NCBI GenBank assembly: GCA_016777585.1
Contig: JADHRD010000012.1
Location: forward strand, 1-35,513
Origin: Rhodospirillales bacterium
Lineage (GTDB): Bacteria; Pseudomonadota; Alphaproteobacteria; Rhodospirillales; UBA2165
Direction: 5' to 3'
Length of the DNA stretch: 35,513 bases
Part shown: one piece after another, positions 1-9,362 of the stretch
Numbering within the stretch: position 1 is the first letter of the stretch
How the letters are laid out: each line of letters begins with the position of its first letter
Made by a program: the position numbers and the translations under genes
Notes under the pieces: generated by a model
Databases searched by the model: none
What the model was told of the DNA's origin: nothing
The model's input: only the letters and a program-made list of their open reading frames with translations

Positions 1-2049
1 GTTGTAAATGTATTCCTCATTCAAGGCCATGCCAACACCTTGGACTGCAGCTCCATGGAACTGCGCTCTGACATATTCGGGGAAGACTGCCTTGCCTGCA
101 TCCTGAACAATAGTATAACGCAAAATTTTGACTGCACCTGTTTTGTGATCTACCTCAGCATCGACAATGTGAGTAGCAAAGCCTGGCCCACCACCCGTCA
201 CATTTATTTCAGCGTGACCTGCTATGGTGCCACCAAAGAAACCAGCTTTCGACGCTATTTCTTGAATAGAAAGAGGTTTAAAATCACCCACATTTGAACT
301 TGCAGGGCGTGCATGCCCATTCTCCCAGGCAACTTGATCCGGCTCTACCTCCCAAATTCTTGCTGCTACTTCGCACATTCTGCTAATGGCATCTCGCGAT
401 GCTTTAACAGCTGCCATGCCACCTGCCGCTGTACCTCGACTCCCGGCGGTGGTAAAGTTAAACCCAAGAGAAGTGGTATCACTTTGTATTGCACGAACAT
501 TTTCAAAGGGTATACCAAGTTCTTCAGCAACTATTTGTGCAAACGCAGCGCGAGAACCGCCTGCAACATCAACGGTACCATATATTAATGAAGCCGTGCC
601 ATCTTGATTAATATTTAGTGTTGAAGAAGTTTCCATACCAATGGTATTCCAAAATGCGGTGGCGATTCCTCTACCTTGATTTGGGCCCAATTTTATTTTC
701 ATATGGTCGTGTGCTTTGGCGGCTTCGAGTGTTTCTATAAAACCTATTTTCCCCAGCTTTGGCCCAAAGTGAGTTTGAGTACCCTCTTTGGCTGCATTTT
801 TTAATCTTATTTCAATTGGATCTAATTTAAGTCGTTCTGCTAACTCATCAATGACCGTTTCCACTCCAAAAGCGATCATTGGTGCTCCCGGGGCCCGGTA
901 AGCAGCAACGCGAGGCCTATTACAGGTTACATCATTGCCTATTACAAGCACGTTTGGAATATCATAACGGGTAAAAACTGTATTTATACATAATGGTAAA
1001 GATGACCCAGGAAAGCATCCTGATTGATAATTTAACAGCCCCTGTGCCGCTGTCATGGTACCATCATTTTTGATGCCTAGTTTGATTATTATATTTGTTC
1101 CAGAGGTGGGCCCTGAAGCGCGAAAGACCTCTTCTCTTGTCATTTTCATTTTTACTGGCCGGCCCGACTTTTTTGATAGCATAACCGCCAATGGTTCAAG
1201 GTATATGGTATTTTTTCCACCGAAACCTCCACCCAGTTCAGTGGGAGTAACCTTTATTTTAGATACATCCATTTTAAGCACTGTGGCAAGTTGTGCTCTA
1301 ATAACAAAATGACCTTGTGTGCTGGTCCAAACCTCGGCATTACCTCCGCTTGTATAATTCGCCAAGGTGGCATGTGGCTCAATATATCCTTGATGCACTG
1401 CTTTGGTATTAAACTCACGTTCAATCACTAAATCCGCTTGATCAAAACCAGCCTCGATATCACCGATTTCACTTTTTAAACGCATTGCTATGTTGGATGG
1501 TTTGGTCGGCGTGGGTTCGATGCCCTTAGTGAATTGATCGTCGTGTAAAATTGGAGCATCGGGTCGCATAGCTTCGACGACATCAATGACGTGCGGCAGA
1601 ATTTTATATTCTACTTTAATTAATTTTAGAGCTTTCTTCGCTATCGACTCACTGGTCGCCGCAACAGCAGCCAATGGATGACCATCAAACAATACTTTTT
1701 CCCGCGCCATCATTGTACGTGTAACATCACGGAAATTTATCATAATTTCGCCAGCTGCTGCGTGAAGTATTGGCATGTCAGTAAAATCTTCTCGAGTAAC
1801 AACAGCCTTAACACCAGCGAGAGCCTCAGCTTTTGATACATCAATAGATAAAATTTGCGCGTGGGCATGAGGACTTCTTAGTACTTTACCAATTAGCTGG
1901 CCTGGGAGACTCATATCCGCTGCATAACGTGCTTTACCGGTTACCTTATCTGTTGCATCTGGTCTCTTTGACGGGTTTGTGCCCACAACTTTATAATTCT
2001 TTTCCTCAAAAGGAAGCTGGGTTCCAAACGGTGAAGGTTTTAATCCCAT
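1..2049 (-). CDS. Molybdopterin-binding (large) subunit of a xanthine dehydrogenase-family hydroxylase, C-terminus cut by window edge
   Basis: Catalytic subunit of a molybdenum hydroxylase, expected to bind Mo-molybdopterin cytosine dinucleotide and hydroxylate a carbon next to a ring nitrogen or carbonyl. I read this frame by hand: it is open from the ATG at 2047-2049 to base 1 (683 codons), with no stop. The family length is roughly 750-800 residues, so about 70-120 residues including the catalytic Glu lie outside the window. The glycine-rich cofactor loop GGGFGGK is around residues 273-279. The active-site loop reads VAAYRAPGAP around Tyr384; it lacks the Cys-Ser-Phe-Arg of true (form I) CO dehydrogenase, so this is not CoxL sensu stricto. 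The start lies 3 bases beyond the stop of the 2Fe-2S subunit, so the two are translationally close. The substrate cannot be told from sequence. Confidence 0.93.
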   Translation of the reverse strand, partial: MGLKPSPFGTQLPFEEKNYKVVGTNPSKRPDATDKVTGKARYAADMSLPGQLIGKVLRSPHAHAQILSIDVSKAEALAGVKAVVTREDFTDMPILHAAAGEIMINFRDVTRTMMAREKVLFDGHPLAAVAATSESIAKKALKLIKVEYKILPHVIDVVEAMRPDAPILHDDQFTKGIEPTPTKPSNIAMRLKSEIGDIEAGFDQADLVIEREFNTKAVHQGYIEPHATLANYTSGGNAEVWTSTQGHFVIRAQLATVLKMDVSKIKVTPTELGGGFGGKNTIYLEPLAVMLSKKSGRPVKMKMTREEVFRASGPTSGTNIIIKLGIKNDGTMTAAQGLLNYQSGCFPGSSLPLCINTVFTRYDIPNVLVIGNDVTCNRPRVAAYRAPGAPMIAFGVETVIDELAERLKLDPIEIRLKNAAKEGTQTHFGPKLGKIGFIETLEAAKAHDHMKIKLGPNQGRGIATAFWNTIGMETSSTLNINQDGTASLIYGTVDVAGGSRAAFAQIVAEELGIPFENVRAIQSDTTSLGFNFTTAGSRGTAAGGMAAVKASRDAISRMCEVAARIWEVEPDQVAWENGHARPASSNVGDFKPLSIQEIASKAGFFGGTIAGHAEINVTGGGPGFATHIVDAEVDHKTGAVKILRYTIVQDAGKAVFPEYVRAQFHGAAVQGVGMALNEEYIYN

Positions 2050-2051
2050 AG

Positions 2052-2528
2052 CTAGGCTCCTCTCATTTCTGATGCTGCATCCATCACTGCCTTAATAATG
2101 TTCTGGTATCCTGTACAACGACAAAGATTGCCAGCAATACCATAACGAACCTCTTCTTCCGTTGGGTCTGGGTTCTCTTCAAGCAAATGTTTTGCTGCTA
2201 TGAGTAAGCCAGGTGTACAGATACCGCATTGCAGTGCTACATGTTCAATAAATTTCCTCTGAAGTGGATGTAGTTCGTCACCCACCGCCATTCCCTCTAT
2301 TGTTTCAATGTTTTTGCCATTAATTTCTGCACTTAAGATTAAACAAGCACAAACCAGGTTTCCGTCGAGAGTCACGCTGCAGGCCCCGCAATCGCCGGTA
2401 GAACAACCCTCTTTTGTTCCTGTCATATCAAGTTCATCGCGTAGGACGTCTAGAAGGGATTGACCGGGCTCGACGAGGACGTCAATATCATCCCCATTTA
2501 TCGTTGTCTGTATATGAGTTTTTACCAT
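2052..2528 (-). CDS. 2Fe-2S (small) subunit of the molybdenum hydroxylase
   Basis: This 158-residue protein carries both iron-sulfur clusters that pass electrons from the Mo centre to FAD. The N-terminal plant-ferredoxin-like domain has Cys42, Cys47, Cys50 and Cys62 (CSTGDCGAC then a later Cys). The C-terminal four-helix domain has Cys101 and Cys104 (QCGICTPG) plus Cys136 and Cys138 (NLCRCTGY). All eight ligands are present and the length is normal for CoxS/small-subunit proteins. It sits between the FAD gene (6-base gap) and the Mo gene, the usual M-S-L order of the family. There is no signal peptide, so the enzyme is cytoplasmic. Confidence 0.97.
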   Translation of the reverse strand: MVKTHIQTTINGDDIDVLVEPGQSLLDVLRDELDMTGTKEGCSTGDCGACSVTLDGNLVCACLILSAEINGKNIETIEGMAVGDELHPLQRKFIEHVALQCGICTPGLLIAAKHLLEENPDPTEEEVRYGIAGNLCRCTGYQNIIKAVMDAASEMRGA

Positions 2529-2534
2529 TTTTTC

Positions 2535-3404
2535 CTAATTCGCTAGGGCGCGATTTTTTGCAATTTCGGCTACTCTTTTTGCCAATACTCCAACAACATC
2601 CCCCCTAAACTCTATTGTACCCCTCTTGTCGTTGATGGGTGAAATTGATTTTTGCACTGCTCTAGCCAAATTCTCCAGAGCTTTTTCGTCAAGCTTTGTA
2701 CCAATTAACGTTTCTGCAGCATTCTTGTCTAAAATTGGGGTTGGGGCAACGGCCCCTAGGGCTACCCGCGCTGAATTGCATATTCCTTTTTCATCAAGTG
2801 TTATGTTTATAGCAACACCTACAACAGCAATATCCATTTCAGTTCGCGGTGTAAATCTGAGATAAGCATCACCTGATCTTGGAGGTCGATTGGGGAGTTG
2901 GAAAGAGACAACCATTTCGCCCTTTGTAAGTGAAGTTTGTCCTGGTTTGACGATAATTGTTTCGACAGGAACATTTCTATTGCCTGCTGGACCAACAATA
3001 TTGGCAATGGCTGCAGCTGCAATCATTGGTGGGACTGAGTCAGCAGCTGGAGAAGCATTGCATAGATTTCCACCTACCGACGCTCTTCCCCTTATTTGAA
3101 GTGAGCCTATCAATCTAACCCCATCCATAATCCCTGGCCATACTTTATTAAACCCCTCATTCAACATTAGGTCTTTACCACTAATCGCAGCACCAAATTT
3201 AAAACCATCAACGGTTTTTTCAATTTGTTTAAGTTCTGGGATATTCTTTATATCAACAATTAATTCGGGCTCTATTCGATCAGAATGCATTTGCACAATC
3301 ACATCTGTACCCCCAGCGAGTACTTTTATGGTTTCTAAATTCTCTGCTAGGAGACTAGTCGCATCATCAATCGATGTTGGAGCCTCGTATCTTAGTACTG
3401 ACAT
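2535..3404 (-). CDS. FAD-binding (medium) subunit of the molybdenum hydroxylase
   Basis: CoxM-like flavoprotein subunit of 289 residues that receives electrons from the 2Fe-2S subunit. The two FAD loops of the family are visible: VLAGGTDVIVQM near the N-terminus and SVGGNLCNASPAADSVPP in the middle, followed by the C-terminal CO dehydrogenase flavoprotein domain. An in-frame ATG 12 codons upstream (3440) exists. I chose 3404 because the family normally begins MxxxxYxxPxSxxxA and because AGAGAAAG lies just upstream of this ATG on the minus strand. It is the first gene of the operon, so its promoter should lie between 3405 and about 3700. Confidence 0.93.
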   Translation of the reverse strand: MSVLRYEAPTSIDDATSLLAENLETIKVLAGGTDVIVQMHSDRIEPELIVDIKNIPELKQIEKTVDGFKFGAAISGKDLMLNEGFNKVWPGIMDGVRLIGSLQIRGRASVGGNLCNASPAADSVPPMIAAAAIANIVGPAGNRNVPVETIIVKPGQTSLTKGEMVVSFQLPNRPPRSGDAYLRFTPRTEMDIAVVGVAINITLDEKGICNSARVALGAVAPTPILDKNAAETLIGTKLDEKALENLARAVQKSISPINDKRGTIEFRGDVVGVLAKRVAEIAKNRALAN

Positions 3405-3919
3405 AAAATTATCTTTCTCTCTGACTACATTTCCATACAATACTAAAGATGTTTTTATTTCAACTCAAGTATCAAAAAAAGGCGCCATGCGCTTATCAAA
3501 AACATAAGTTACCCGTGCTAAATAGCAAGTTTAATTATGAGTTTTTGCGTCTAGGGGACGTGGCACCCAAAAGCCCGAAGATTTAGAATATTCTCCTCTT
3601 AGCATCAGACAGAGGGATTTGCCTCATTATCTAAGGGTCCTTTTTTATTTACACTGTGCAATAAACTCATACCATATAAATGTTTTTTTTAGGAATATTA
3701 ATTTAATATCTCTGCAAGTGACATAAAACTCCCGCAGAATAATTCCTTGAAGTTAGTGGAGTATTATATACTTATAAAGCAGACTATTTTTACGCGTGTC
3801 CTCATCATTATTTTTAAAAGTTGTCAGGGATTTATTCTCGTATAGCCTTTTTTAGACTATGCGTCATCACTAGGAAGTGGGGATAAAAATGCTGGCGCAA
3901 TAACGGAAGGTTATGAGCA
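3405..3919. other. Divergent intergenic region between the hydroxylase operon and the MFS gene
   Basis: About 0.5 kb with no convincing gene on either strand. It must hold the outward promoters of both neighbours. Visible small structures are a short inverted repeat AGTAT-TAT-ATACT at 3760-3772 and, on the minus strand near 3479-3494, a tiny GCGC-ATG-GCGC hairpin followed by a T run, which is too short to call a terminator. No promoter hexamer pair stood out clearly enough to annotate. Confidence 0.5.
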
Positions 3920-5098
3920 ATGTCTTTTTGGAGAGCTCTCACTATATTTAGTGGGTTAAGCGTGATTATGCCACTTATCACTGATATTTGCTTGCCTGCC
4001 ATACCAAACATGGCCGAGTATTATGGTGTTGAGACTGGTAGAATTCAACAAACTATCTCGTATCTATTTATTGGTGCAGCACTTGGCCAGATTATTTATG
4101 GGCCACTGGCCGATCGATATGGCAGAAAACCAGTAATTGTGATTTCCATGATTATTTTTACGCTAATAAGCTTCTTAACTATTTATACTGCGACCCCAAG
4201 TTCTCATAGTCTGGCTAGATTTTTTCAGGGTGCTACGGGAGCTGGAGGAATGATAATTGTTAGGGCAATTATTAGAGACCTCTATGATAGTAAAACTGCA
4301 ACTAAAATGCTTGCGTATACAATGGTTGGCGGAGGCTTAATGCCAATCTTGGCCCCAATTGTAGGTGGTCATATTACAAATTTATTTGGCTGGAAACCGA
4401 ATTTCTTGATAATAGCTGTTTTTGGGTTAGCCCTGACATTATCCCTCGTTTTATGGTTGAAAGAGTCGGGTGAGGAAGACAAAAAAGCTTTGCAAATTAC
4501 AGAAATATTTAAAAGCTTTGTGATTTTATTTAAGTCTAAGATTTTTGTTTATTATACAATTATAACAATTGGACCGTTTGCCGGATTATTGTGTATATTG
4601 GCTGGTTTATCTACAGTTTTAATTGATCTTATGGGAATAAGCACCTCAAGTTTTGGTTATTACTTTGCTATTATAATGATAGGCAATCTTTTAGCCTCTG
4701 TCGCGGCTGGTAAACTCGCAAATCTCCTTGATAGTTTTAAATTGATTTCTATTGGTGCTATAATTTGTTTCTTATCAGGCTTTACTGCTTGCGGCCTTGC
4801 CGTTTTTGGAAGCATGAACCCGTTTAGTATTGTTTTGCCTGCTGCCGGCTTCATGATAGGTTTTCCACTTGTAGTATCTGCTGCAACAGCAGAAGCGATG
4901 TCTCCATTTGGCCTAATCGCAGGGAAAGCATCGTCTATGATAGGCTTTATTCAGTTAGGGTGTGGGGCCCTAACATCATTAATTCTTGGATCGGTATCCA
5001 ATAATACTCAGCTTCCTCTTGTGATTGCTTTATCGCTGTCTGGAACGCTTACCATCATTGCTTTATGGGCAGTTTACAAACTTAAATACAAAGGTTGA
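3920..5098 (+). CDS. Bcr/CflA-type multidrug efflux MFS transporter
   Basis: A 392-residue inner-membrane proton-driven drug exporter of the DHA1 major facilitator family, about 12 hydrophobic segments. Motif A between TM2 and TM3 reads GPLADRYGRKP, and the TM4-5 stretch RAIIRDLYDSKTATKM is characteristic of the Bcr/CflA subgroup. Length matches the family (about 390-410). The ATG at 3920 has GGAAGG 9 bases upstream; an earlier ATG at 3913 is out of frame. It is monocistronic and converges on the efflux operon that ends at 5207. Family assignment is firm; the exported compound is not predictable. Confidence 0.92.
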   Translation: MSFWRALTIFSGLSVIMPLITDICLPAIPNMAEYYGVETGRIQQTISYLFIGAALGQIIYGPLADRYGRKPVIVISMIIFTLISFLTIYTATPSSHSLARFFQGATGAGGMIIVRAIIRDLYDSKTATKMLAYTMVGGGLMPILAPIVGGHITNLFGWKPNFLIIAVFGLALTLSLVLWLKESGEEDKKALQITEIFKSFVILFKSKIFVYYTIITIGPFAGLLCILAGLSTVLIDLMGISTSSFGYYFAIIMIGNLLASVAAGKLANLLDSFKLISIGAIICFLSGFTACGLAVFGSMNPFSIVLPAAGFMIGFPLVVSAATAEAMSPFGLIAGKASSMIGFIQLGCGALTSLILGSVSNNTQLPLVIALSLSGTLTIIALWAVYKLKYKG

Positions 5099-5206
5099 AT
5101 ATTTTTATTTTACGAATTTCGAATAATACTTCGAATATGCAAATTCTAAGGACATGGACGAATATCTTATAATAAAAATAATGTTCTAATAAGATTAAAA
5201 TAATAA

Positions 5207-6439
5207 TTATTCAAAACGAAGTGCTTCAATTGGATCAAGCCTAGCTGCATTCCTTGCGGGATAGAATCCAAAGAAAATTCCAACACCAGCCGCAAAACCA
5301 AAGGCAAGAAAAACAGACTCGATTTGAATAATAGCGGGCCAGTCACCGAGCTGAGCAATAGTGATTGATCCTATAAGTCCGAGAAAAACTCCAATGGCCC
5401 CGCCTATTAGAGATAACGTCACCGCTTCGATTAAAAACTGTAATAAAATATCTTTGCCCTTTGCACCAATAGCCATTCTAAGACCAATCTCACGGGTTCG
5501 TTCCGTAACAGAAACCAACATAATATTCATAATCCCGATGCCGCCAACTATCAGTGAAATAGAGGCGACGGCTGCCAATAGAAGGGTCATTACGCGCGAA
5601 GAATCTGATCTAGCTTCTAGAATTTGACTAAGATTACGAACAAAGAAGTCATCAGATTGGCCGGGCTGGATACGATGGCGCTGCCGGAGAAGTTCGGTCA
5701 TACTGCGAACTGTATTGTCTACGCCTGCAGATGTATAAGATTTAACAAATACAAGATTAACCAGTTTGCCACTAAGTCTTCGTCCGCCTAGTAATCTTTT
5801 CTTAGCTGTTGAAAGCGGCACAATAACAGTATCATCTTGATCAGTGCCCCGGGGGGTTTCACCCTTGGCGACTAGCGTACCTATAATTGTAAATGGTACA
5901 CGCTTTATTCTAATAATTTCACCTACAGGATTTATACCTTGGAACATATTTTCGACTATTGTTTCGCCAATGAGTGCTACCTTTGCAGCTGATTTGGTCT
6001 CGTTATGACTAAACCAGCGTCCCTTTTCCATTTTCCATTCCTTGGCAATCTGGTATTCGGGTGTGACACCTGCAATTACAGTTGACCAATTTTGGTTGCC
6101 GTAAATAAGCTGTCCTCCGCCGCGGACCATCGGAGCCGCGACTTGCACAGTATCAATTTCGTTCTGAATAGCGATTGCGTCGTCTTCTGTAACTGTTGGC
6201 CGAGAACCTCTAGCTCCTCTTGCGCCTCCCGAAGTCGTTGTTCCTGGCAGAACCAGAACTAGATTAGACCCCAGGCTTTTAATCAAATTATCAACCTTGG
6301 TTTGTGCACCTGCTCCAATCGCAATCATTATTATCACCGCCGCTACTCCGATGATAATACCTAGTGCAGTAAGTACACTTCGTAAAACATTGACACGAAT
6401 AGCTCCTAGTGCCGCGAGCATACAATCCATAAAGGTCAT
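5207..6439 (-). CDS. MacB-type ABC transporter permease (FtsX-like)
   Basis: A 410-residue permease of the MacB/YknZ type, last gene of the sigma-factor operon. One TM helix near residues 19-42 is followed by the large MacB periplasmic core domain, then three C-terminal TM helices (about 281-307, 331-360, 371-397). The signature GGIGIMNIMLVSVTERTREIGLR and the C-terminal YPARNAARLDPIEALRFE are typical. Here permease and ATPase are separate proteins, whereas E. coli MacB is a single fused chain. Its ATG overlaps the ATPase stop by 4 bases, implying translational coupling. With the adaptor upstream it should form a tripartite, periplasm-scanning mechanotransmission pump. Confidence 0.95.
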   Translation of the reverse strand: MTFMDCMLAALGAIRVNVLRSVLTALGIIIGVAAVIIMIAIGAGAQTKVDNLIKSLGSNLVLVLPGTTTSGGARGARGSRPTVTEDDAIAIQNEIDTVQVAAPMVRGGGQLIYGNQNWSTVIAGVTPEYQIAKEWKMEKGRWFSHNETKSAAKVALIGETIVENMFQGINPVGEIIRIKRVPFTIIGTLVAKGETPRGTDQDDTVIVPLSTAKKRLLGGRRLSGKLVNLVFVKSYTSAGVDNTVRSMTELLRQRHRIQPGQSDDFFVRNLSQILEARSDSSRVMTLLLAAVASISLIVGGIGIMNIMLVSVTERTREIGLRMAIGAKGKDILLQFLIEAVTLSLIGGAIGVFLGLIGSITIAQLGDWPAIIQIESVFLAFGFAAGVGIFFGFYPARNAARLDPIEALRFE

Positions 6440-7194
6440 GCTATATTCACTTCTTTAGGTTGCGTATTTCCGTAATCTTTTAAAAGCGCTTCGGCATCAA
6501 TACGCTCAGCATTAATTTCTTCATCCACAATTTCACCATCTTTAAATCTTAAAATACGATTAGCGAATTGAGCAACATCATATTCATGGGTAATAATTAT
6601 AATTGTAATACCTGATGAATTGAGTTGCTGAAATAAGGCCATAATTTCAATACCAGTTTTAGTATCTAACGCACCGGTCGGCTCATCTGCCAAAATAAGT
6701 GAAGGGTTGTTCACCAAAGCTCGTGCCACAGCGACACGCTGTTGTTGGCCGCCAGATAATTGTGATGGCTGGTGATCCATGCGGTCTGATAACCCTACTT
6801 GTCTAAGAACTTGTTCGGCGGCCTCTTTTCTCTTGATACGATCGGCACCACTATACATCATGGGAAGTTGTACATTTTCCAAAGCTGAAGTTCGGGCCAA
6901 TAAATTAAAACTTTGAAAGACAAAACCAATTTTTTCATTACGGATTTCAGCAAGCTCATCCGTCGATAAGTTTGCAACATCAAAATTGTCAAAAAAGAAT
7001 TGACCAGATGTTGGTGTATCTAGACAACCAATAAGGTTCATCACCGTTGATTTACCGGATCCGGAAGGGCCCATGATTGCCAAAAATTCTCCCTTATTTA
7101 TTGTCATTGAGACGTCTTTTAAAGCCATCACAACATTATCACCTAAGTAATAATTTCGAGATAAATTACTAGTTTTTATAAGCTCCTGAGACAT
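6436..7194 (-). CDS. MacB-type ABC transporter ATP-binding protein
   Basis: A 252-residue ATPase that powers the neighbouring permease. Walker A GPSGSGKS is at 42-49, the Q-loop is near VFQSFNLL (92-99), the signature LSGGQQQR starts at 146, Walker B LILADE is at 166-171, and the switch His is at 203 (ITHE). The sequence belongs to the LolD/MacB/FtsE group of ABC ATPases. It follows the adaptor gene after a 13-base gap and overlaps the permease by 4 bases. The C-terminal tail beyond residue 225 is acidic and not conserved in the family. Confidence 0.95.
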   Translation of the reverse strand: MSQELIKTSNLSRNYYLGDNVVMALKDVSMTINKGEFLAIMGPSGSGKSTVMNLIGCLDTPTSGQFFFDNFDVANLSTDELAEIRNEKIGFVFQSFNLLARTSALENVQLPMMYSGADRIKRKEAAEQVLRQVGLSDRMDHQPSQLSGGQQQRVAVARALVNNPSLILADEPTGALDTKTGIEIMALFQQLNSSGITIIIITHEYDVAQFANRILRFKDGEIVDEEINAERIDAEALLKDYGNTQPKEVNIA

Positions 7195-7207
7195 TATTTG
7201 ATCCTAT

Positions 7208-8818
7208 TTAAGAATTCTGTGACGAGCGTTTTATGCCCGTAATAACTTTTTGACCTTCTTTTAGGTCTCCTCTAACCAATTCTGTTGAATTATCATCGCT
7301 TACGCCTATCATTACATCCACCAATTTAGGTTTTTGATTTTCTAGGATCCATACTTTTCCTGGGGTCTCTGGATTGGATTGCCGAGCAGCAATCATATTT
7401 TGGAATTTTAGTTTTTGTTCTGTATTTAAAATAGTAAGTATTCGCTTCGAGTTTTCCTCGCGAAGTTTCTTAACAGCTTTACGAAAATCGGGACCACGAC
7501 CAGCTTGCGCTAATGATCGAATGCGTTGGCGGATACTTTTATTAAAATCTCGAACCTGTTGTTGCTGATCTTGATCAAGTTGCAAGGTCTCAACTAAGCG
7601 TTTCATTCGGGCTTGTGCCCTTGCGCGGCGTGCTGCCATATTGGGTGGTCCCTTACGTTGTCCGTTACTCGCAGTTTGTGACGGTTTTGCTATTTGCCCA
7701 GGCGGTTGGTATCGAAGCGACCGATTTGGCAGCTTTAATACGTCTTGCCTATTACTAACCTCAACCATTACATTTGCTGTCATACCAGGTAATAGTTTTA
7801 AGTCTGAGTTACTGGCTGCGATAACAACTGTATAAGTTACAACGTTTTGCACTGTTTGGGGCTTTTTTCGAATTTGCTTTATAATACCTTTAAAATTTTG
7901 TCCTGGAAACGAATCAACGCTAAATTTCGCTGTTTGGCCAGGACGTATCTGGCCAATATCCGCTTCGTCAATATTAGTTTCCACCTGCATTTTACGAAGA
8001 TCTTGTGCGATAGTGAATAAAATTGGGGCTTGCAATGAAGCAGCTACTGTTTGACCAACATCAACATCACGTCCAATCACTACGCCATCTACTGGCGATC
8101 GAATAAAAGTATTACCATGAGCAACCTTTGAAATATTAAGAGCGGCTAATTTTTGATCGACCTGAGCTAAGGTGTGTAAGACTTCGGCCTTAGCCATCGA
8201 AATCTGTGCTTCTCGCGCTTTGATTGTTGAGCCTTGAGCGGTTAGCTGCGATTCTGCCGCAGTTACTTGTGCGGCAGAGGCACTCCAAGCGGCGCGGGCT
8301 TTGTCAACAACACTTATAGCCACAACACCCTTCTTTTTAAGCGATTGTTTGCGTTCAAAATCTTTTTTAAGATCTGCTGCTGTTACCTTGGTGCGGGCGA
8401 CGTCTGCCGCTAATGCAGCCAATACTGAGCCCGCATTGCTAAGGTTAGCAATCGACTGTGAAACGGCAGCTTTCTTGGTTGCTACTGACGCTTTCGCCAC
8501 AGCGAGTTCAGCTTCAGCTTGTCTAACTCGAGCGATAAAACCTTCTGGATCAATCCGGGCAATGATTTGACCCGCAGTAACCTCAGAATTGAAATCAGCT
8601 AAAAGTTCAGATATTTGACCCGAAATTTCGGATCCGACCTCAACTGTTACTACAGCATTCAATTCTCCTGACGCTGACACAGATTTCTTAATGGTGCCAC
8701 GTTCAATCACTGCTAACCGATAATTGACCTCAGGGCTATTCGATCCGTTTATAAAGAAAATACCAGCTACAGATGAAATAATAACACCTATACCAATAAA
8801 AAGAGTCGATTTACGCAT
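7208..8818 (-). CDS. MacA/HlyD-type periplasmic adaptor with an inserted LTxxQ (Spy/CpxP-like) helical domain
   Basis: A 536-residue adaptor subunit; ordinary MacA proteins are about 370-400. One N-terminal membrane anchor (residues 5-24) is followed by the lipoyl half (about 58-92), a long helical hairpin (95-230), the second lipoyl half (235-262) and the beta-barrel domain (275-355). Between residues about 371 and 485 there is extra sequence that is Arg/Lys/Gln-rich and helical and has two motifs like those of the Spy/CpxP family: LDQDQ at 414-418 and LNTEQ at 464-468, each followed by a helix. The chain then resumes as the membrane-proximal domain (KVWILENQKPKLVDVMIGVSDD). The insert is what I see; calling it Spy-like is inference from the motifs and from the neighbouring Metal_resist gene. 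Confidence 0.9.
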   Translation of the reverse strand: MRKSTLFIGIGVIISSVAGIFFINGSNSPEVNYRLAVIERGTIKKSVSASGELNAVVTVEVGSEISGQISELLADFNSEVTAGQIIARIDPEGFIARVRQAEAELAVAKASVATKKAAVSQSIANLSNAGSVLAALAADVARTKVTAADLKKDFERKQSLKKKGVVAISVVDKARAAWSASAAQVTAAESQLTAQGSTIKAREAQISMAKAEVLHTLAQVDQKLAALNISKVAHGNTFIRSPVDGVVIGRDVDVGQTVAASLQAPILFTIAQDLRKMQVETNIDEADIGQIRPGQTAKFSVDSFPGQNFKGIIKQIRKKPQTVQNVVTYTVVIAASNSDLKLLPGMTANVMVEVSNRQDVLKLPNRSLRYQPPGQIAKPSQTASNGQRKGPPNMAARRARAQARMKRLVETLQLDQDQQQQVRDFNKSIRQRIRSLAQAGRGPDFRKAVKKLREENSKRILTILNTEQKLKFQNMIAARQSNPETPGKVWILENQKPKLVDVMIGVSDDNSTELVRGDLKEGQKVITGIKRSSQNS

Positions 8819-8855
8819 GTCCCAAGAATTCCTATTTTAAGTTAAAATTCAGATT

Positions 8856-9362
8856 TTATTTATTATTTTCAGTTTCTTTAAAACGCTTTCGTCTACGTTC
8901 TCGTCGTTCATGCCGTTTCTCATATACACGCTTAGCTTGTTTAACTAAAATTTTACGTTGTTCTTTTGTTAGTTGGGCAGAAAATTCAGTCATCATACTA
9001 TGCATTTCGGTTTGAGTAATCTGAAAATTCTCTTTCAAGTCGTCAAAAGCCTTCATTAATTCTCTTTTATCAAATGGTTCGCGCGTCAATGCTGTGTCTA
9101 TATTTTTATAAATTTCTGTTCGGACTTTGCCATTGTTCCTAATTTTTTTTCTGTGAGCACGAAAAATTTTCTGAGCTAGAGGTTTAACCTCATCACCAAG
9201 GGTATGTCGTGCCCAAGGGACTGAATATACCATTTTACGAAAGCCCAAACCATTTTTATCTTTAAAGTACTTGTTGGCAATAAATAGTCCGCCTAAGAAT
9301 ATATTTAAGAATAGTGAAATAAAAAGTATAACTGTCCACCGTTTAGTTATTGTTTTTATCAT
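8856..9362 (-). CDS. Membrane-anchored periplasmic Metal_resist/Spy-like protein
   Basis: A 168-residue protein with one N-terminal TM segment (residues 10-29) and a periplasmic all-helical, strongly basic domain. It carries an LTxxQ-type motif, LTKEQ at 131-135, followed by a charged helix ending in a run of Arg/Lys/Glu. This is the layout of heavy-metal-resistance (Metal_resist, CnrX/ZraP-related) and CpxP-like proteins, which act as periplasmic sensors or chaperones. No Cys- or His-rich metal site is seen, so a chaperone or stress-sensor role is more likely than metal binding. Its ATG overlaps the stop of the anti-sigma candidate by one base (TAATG), and the adaptor follows 37 bases later. 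Confidence 0.8.
   Translation of the reverse strand: MIKTITKRWTVILFISLFLNIFLGGLFIANKYFKDKNGLGFRKMVYSVPWARHTLGDEVKPLAQKIFRAHRKKIRNNGKVRTEIYKNIDTALTREPFDKRELMKAFDDLKENFQITQTEMHSMMTEFSAQLTKEQRKILVKQAKRVYEKRHERRERRRKRFKETENNK

Noticed and set aside
40-1312. Four plus-strand ORFs of 73-91 codons
   Set aside because: They lie antisense to the continuous molybdopterin subunit frame, which carries family motifs and is open across the whole stretch.
3849-3859. TTTAGACTATG as a further MarR-like site before the Bcr/CflA gene
   Set aside because: It matches only 8 of 11 positions and is far from the marR locus.
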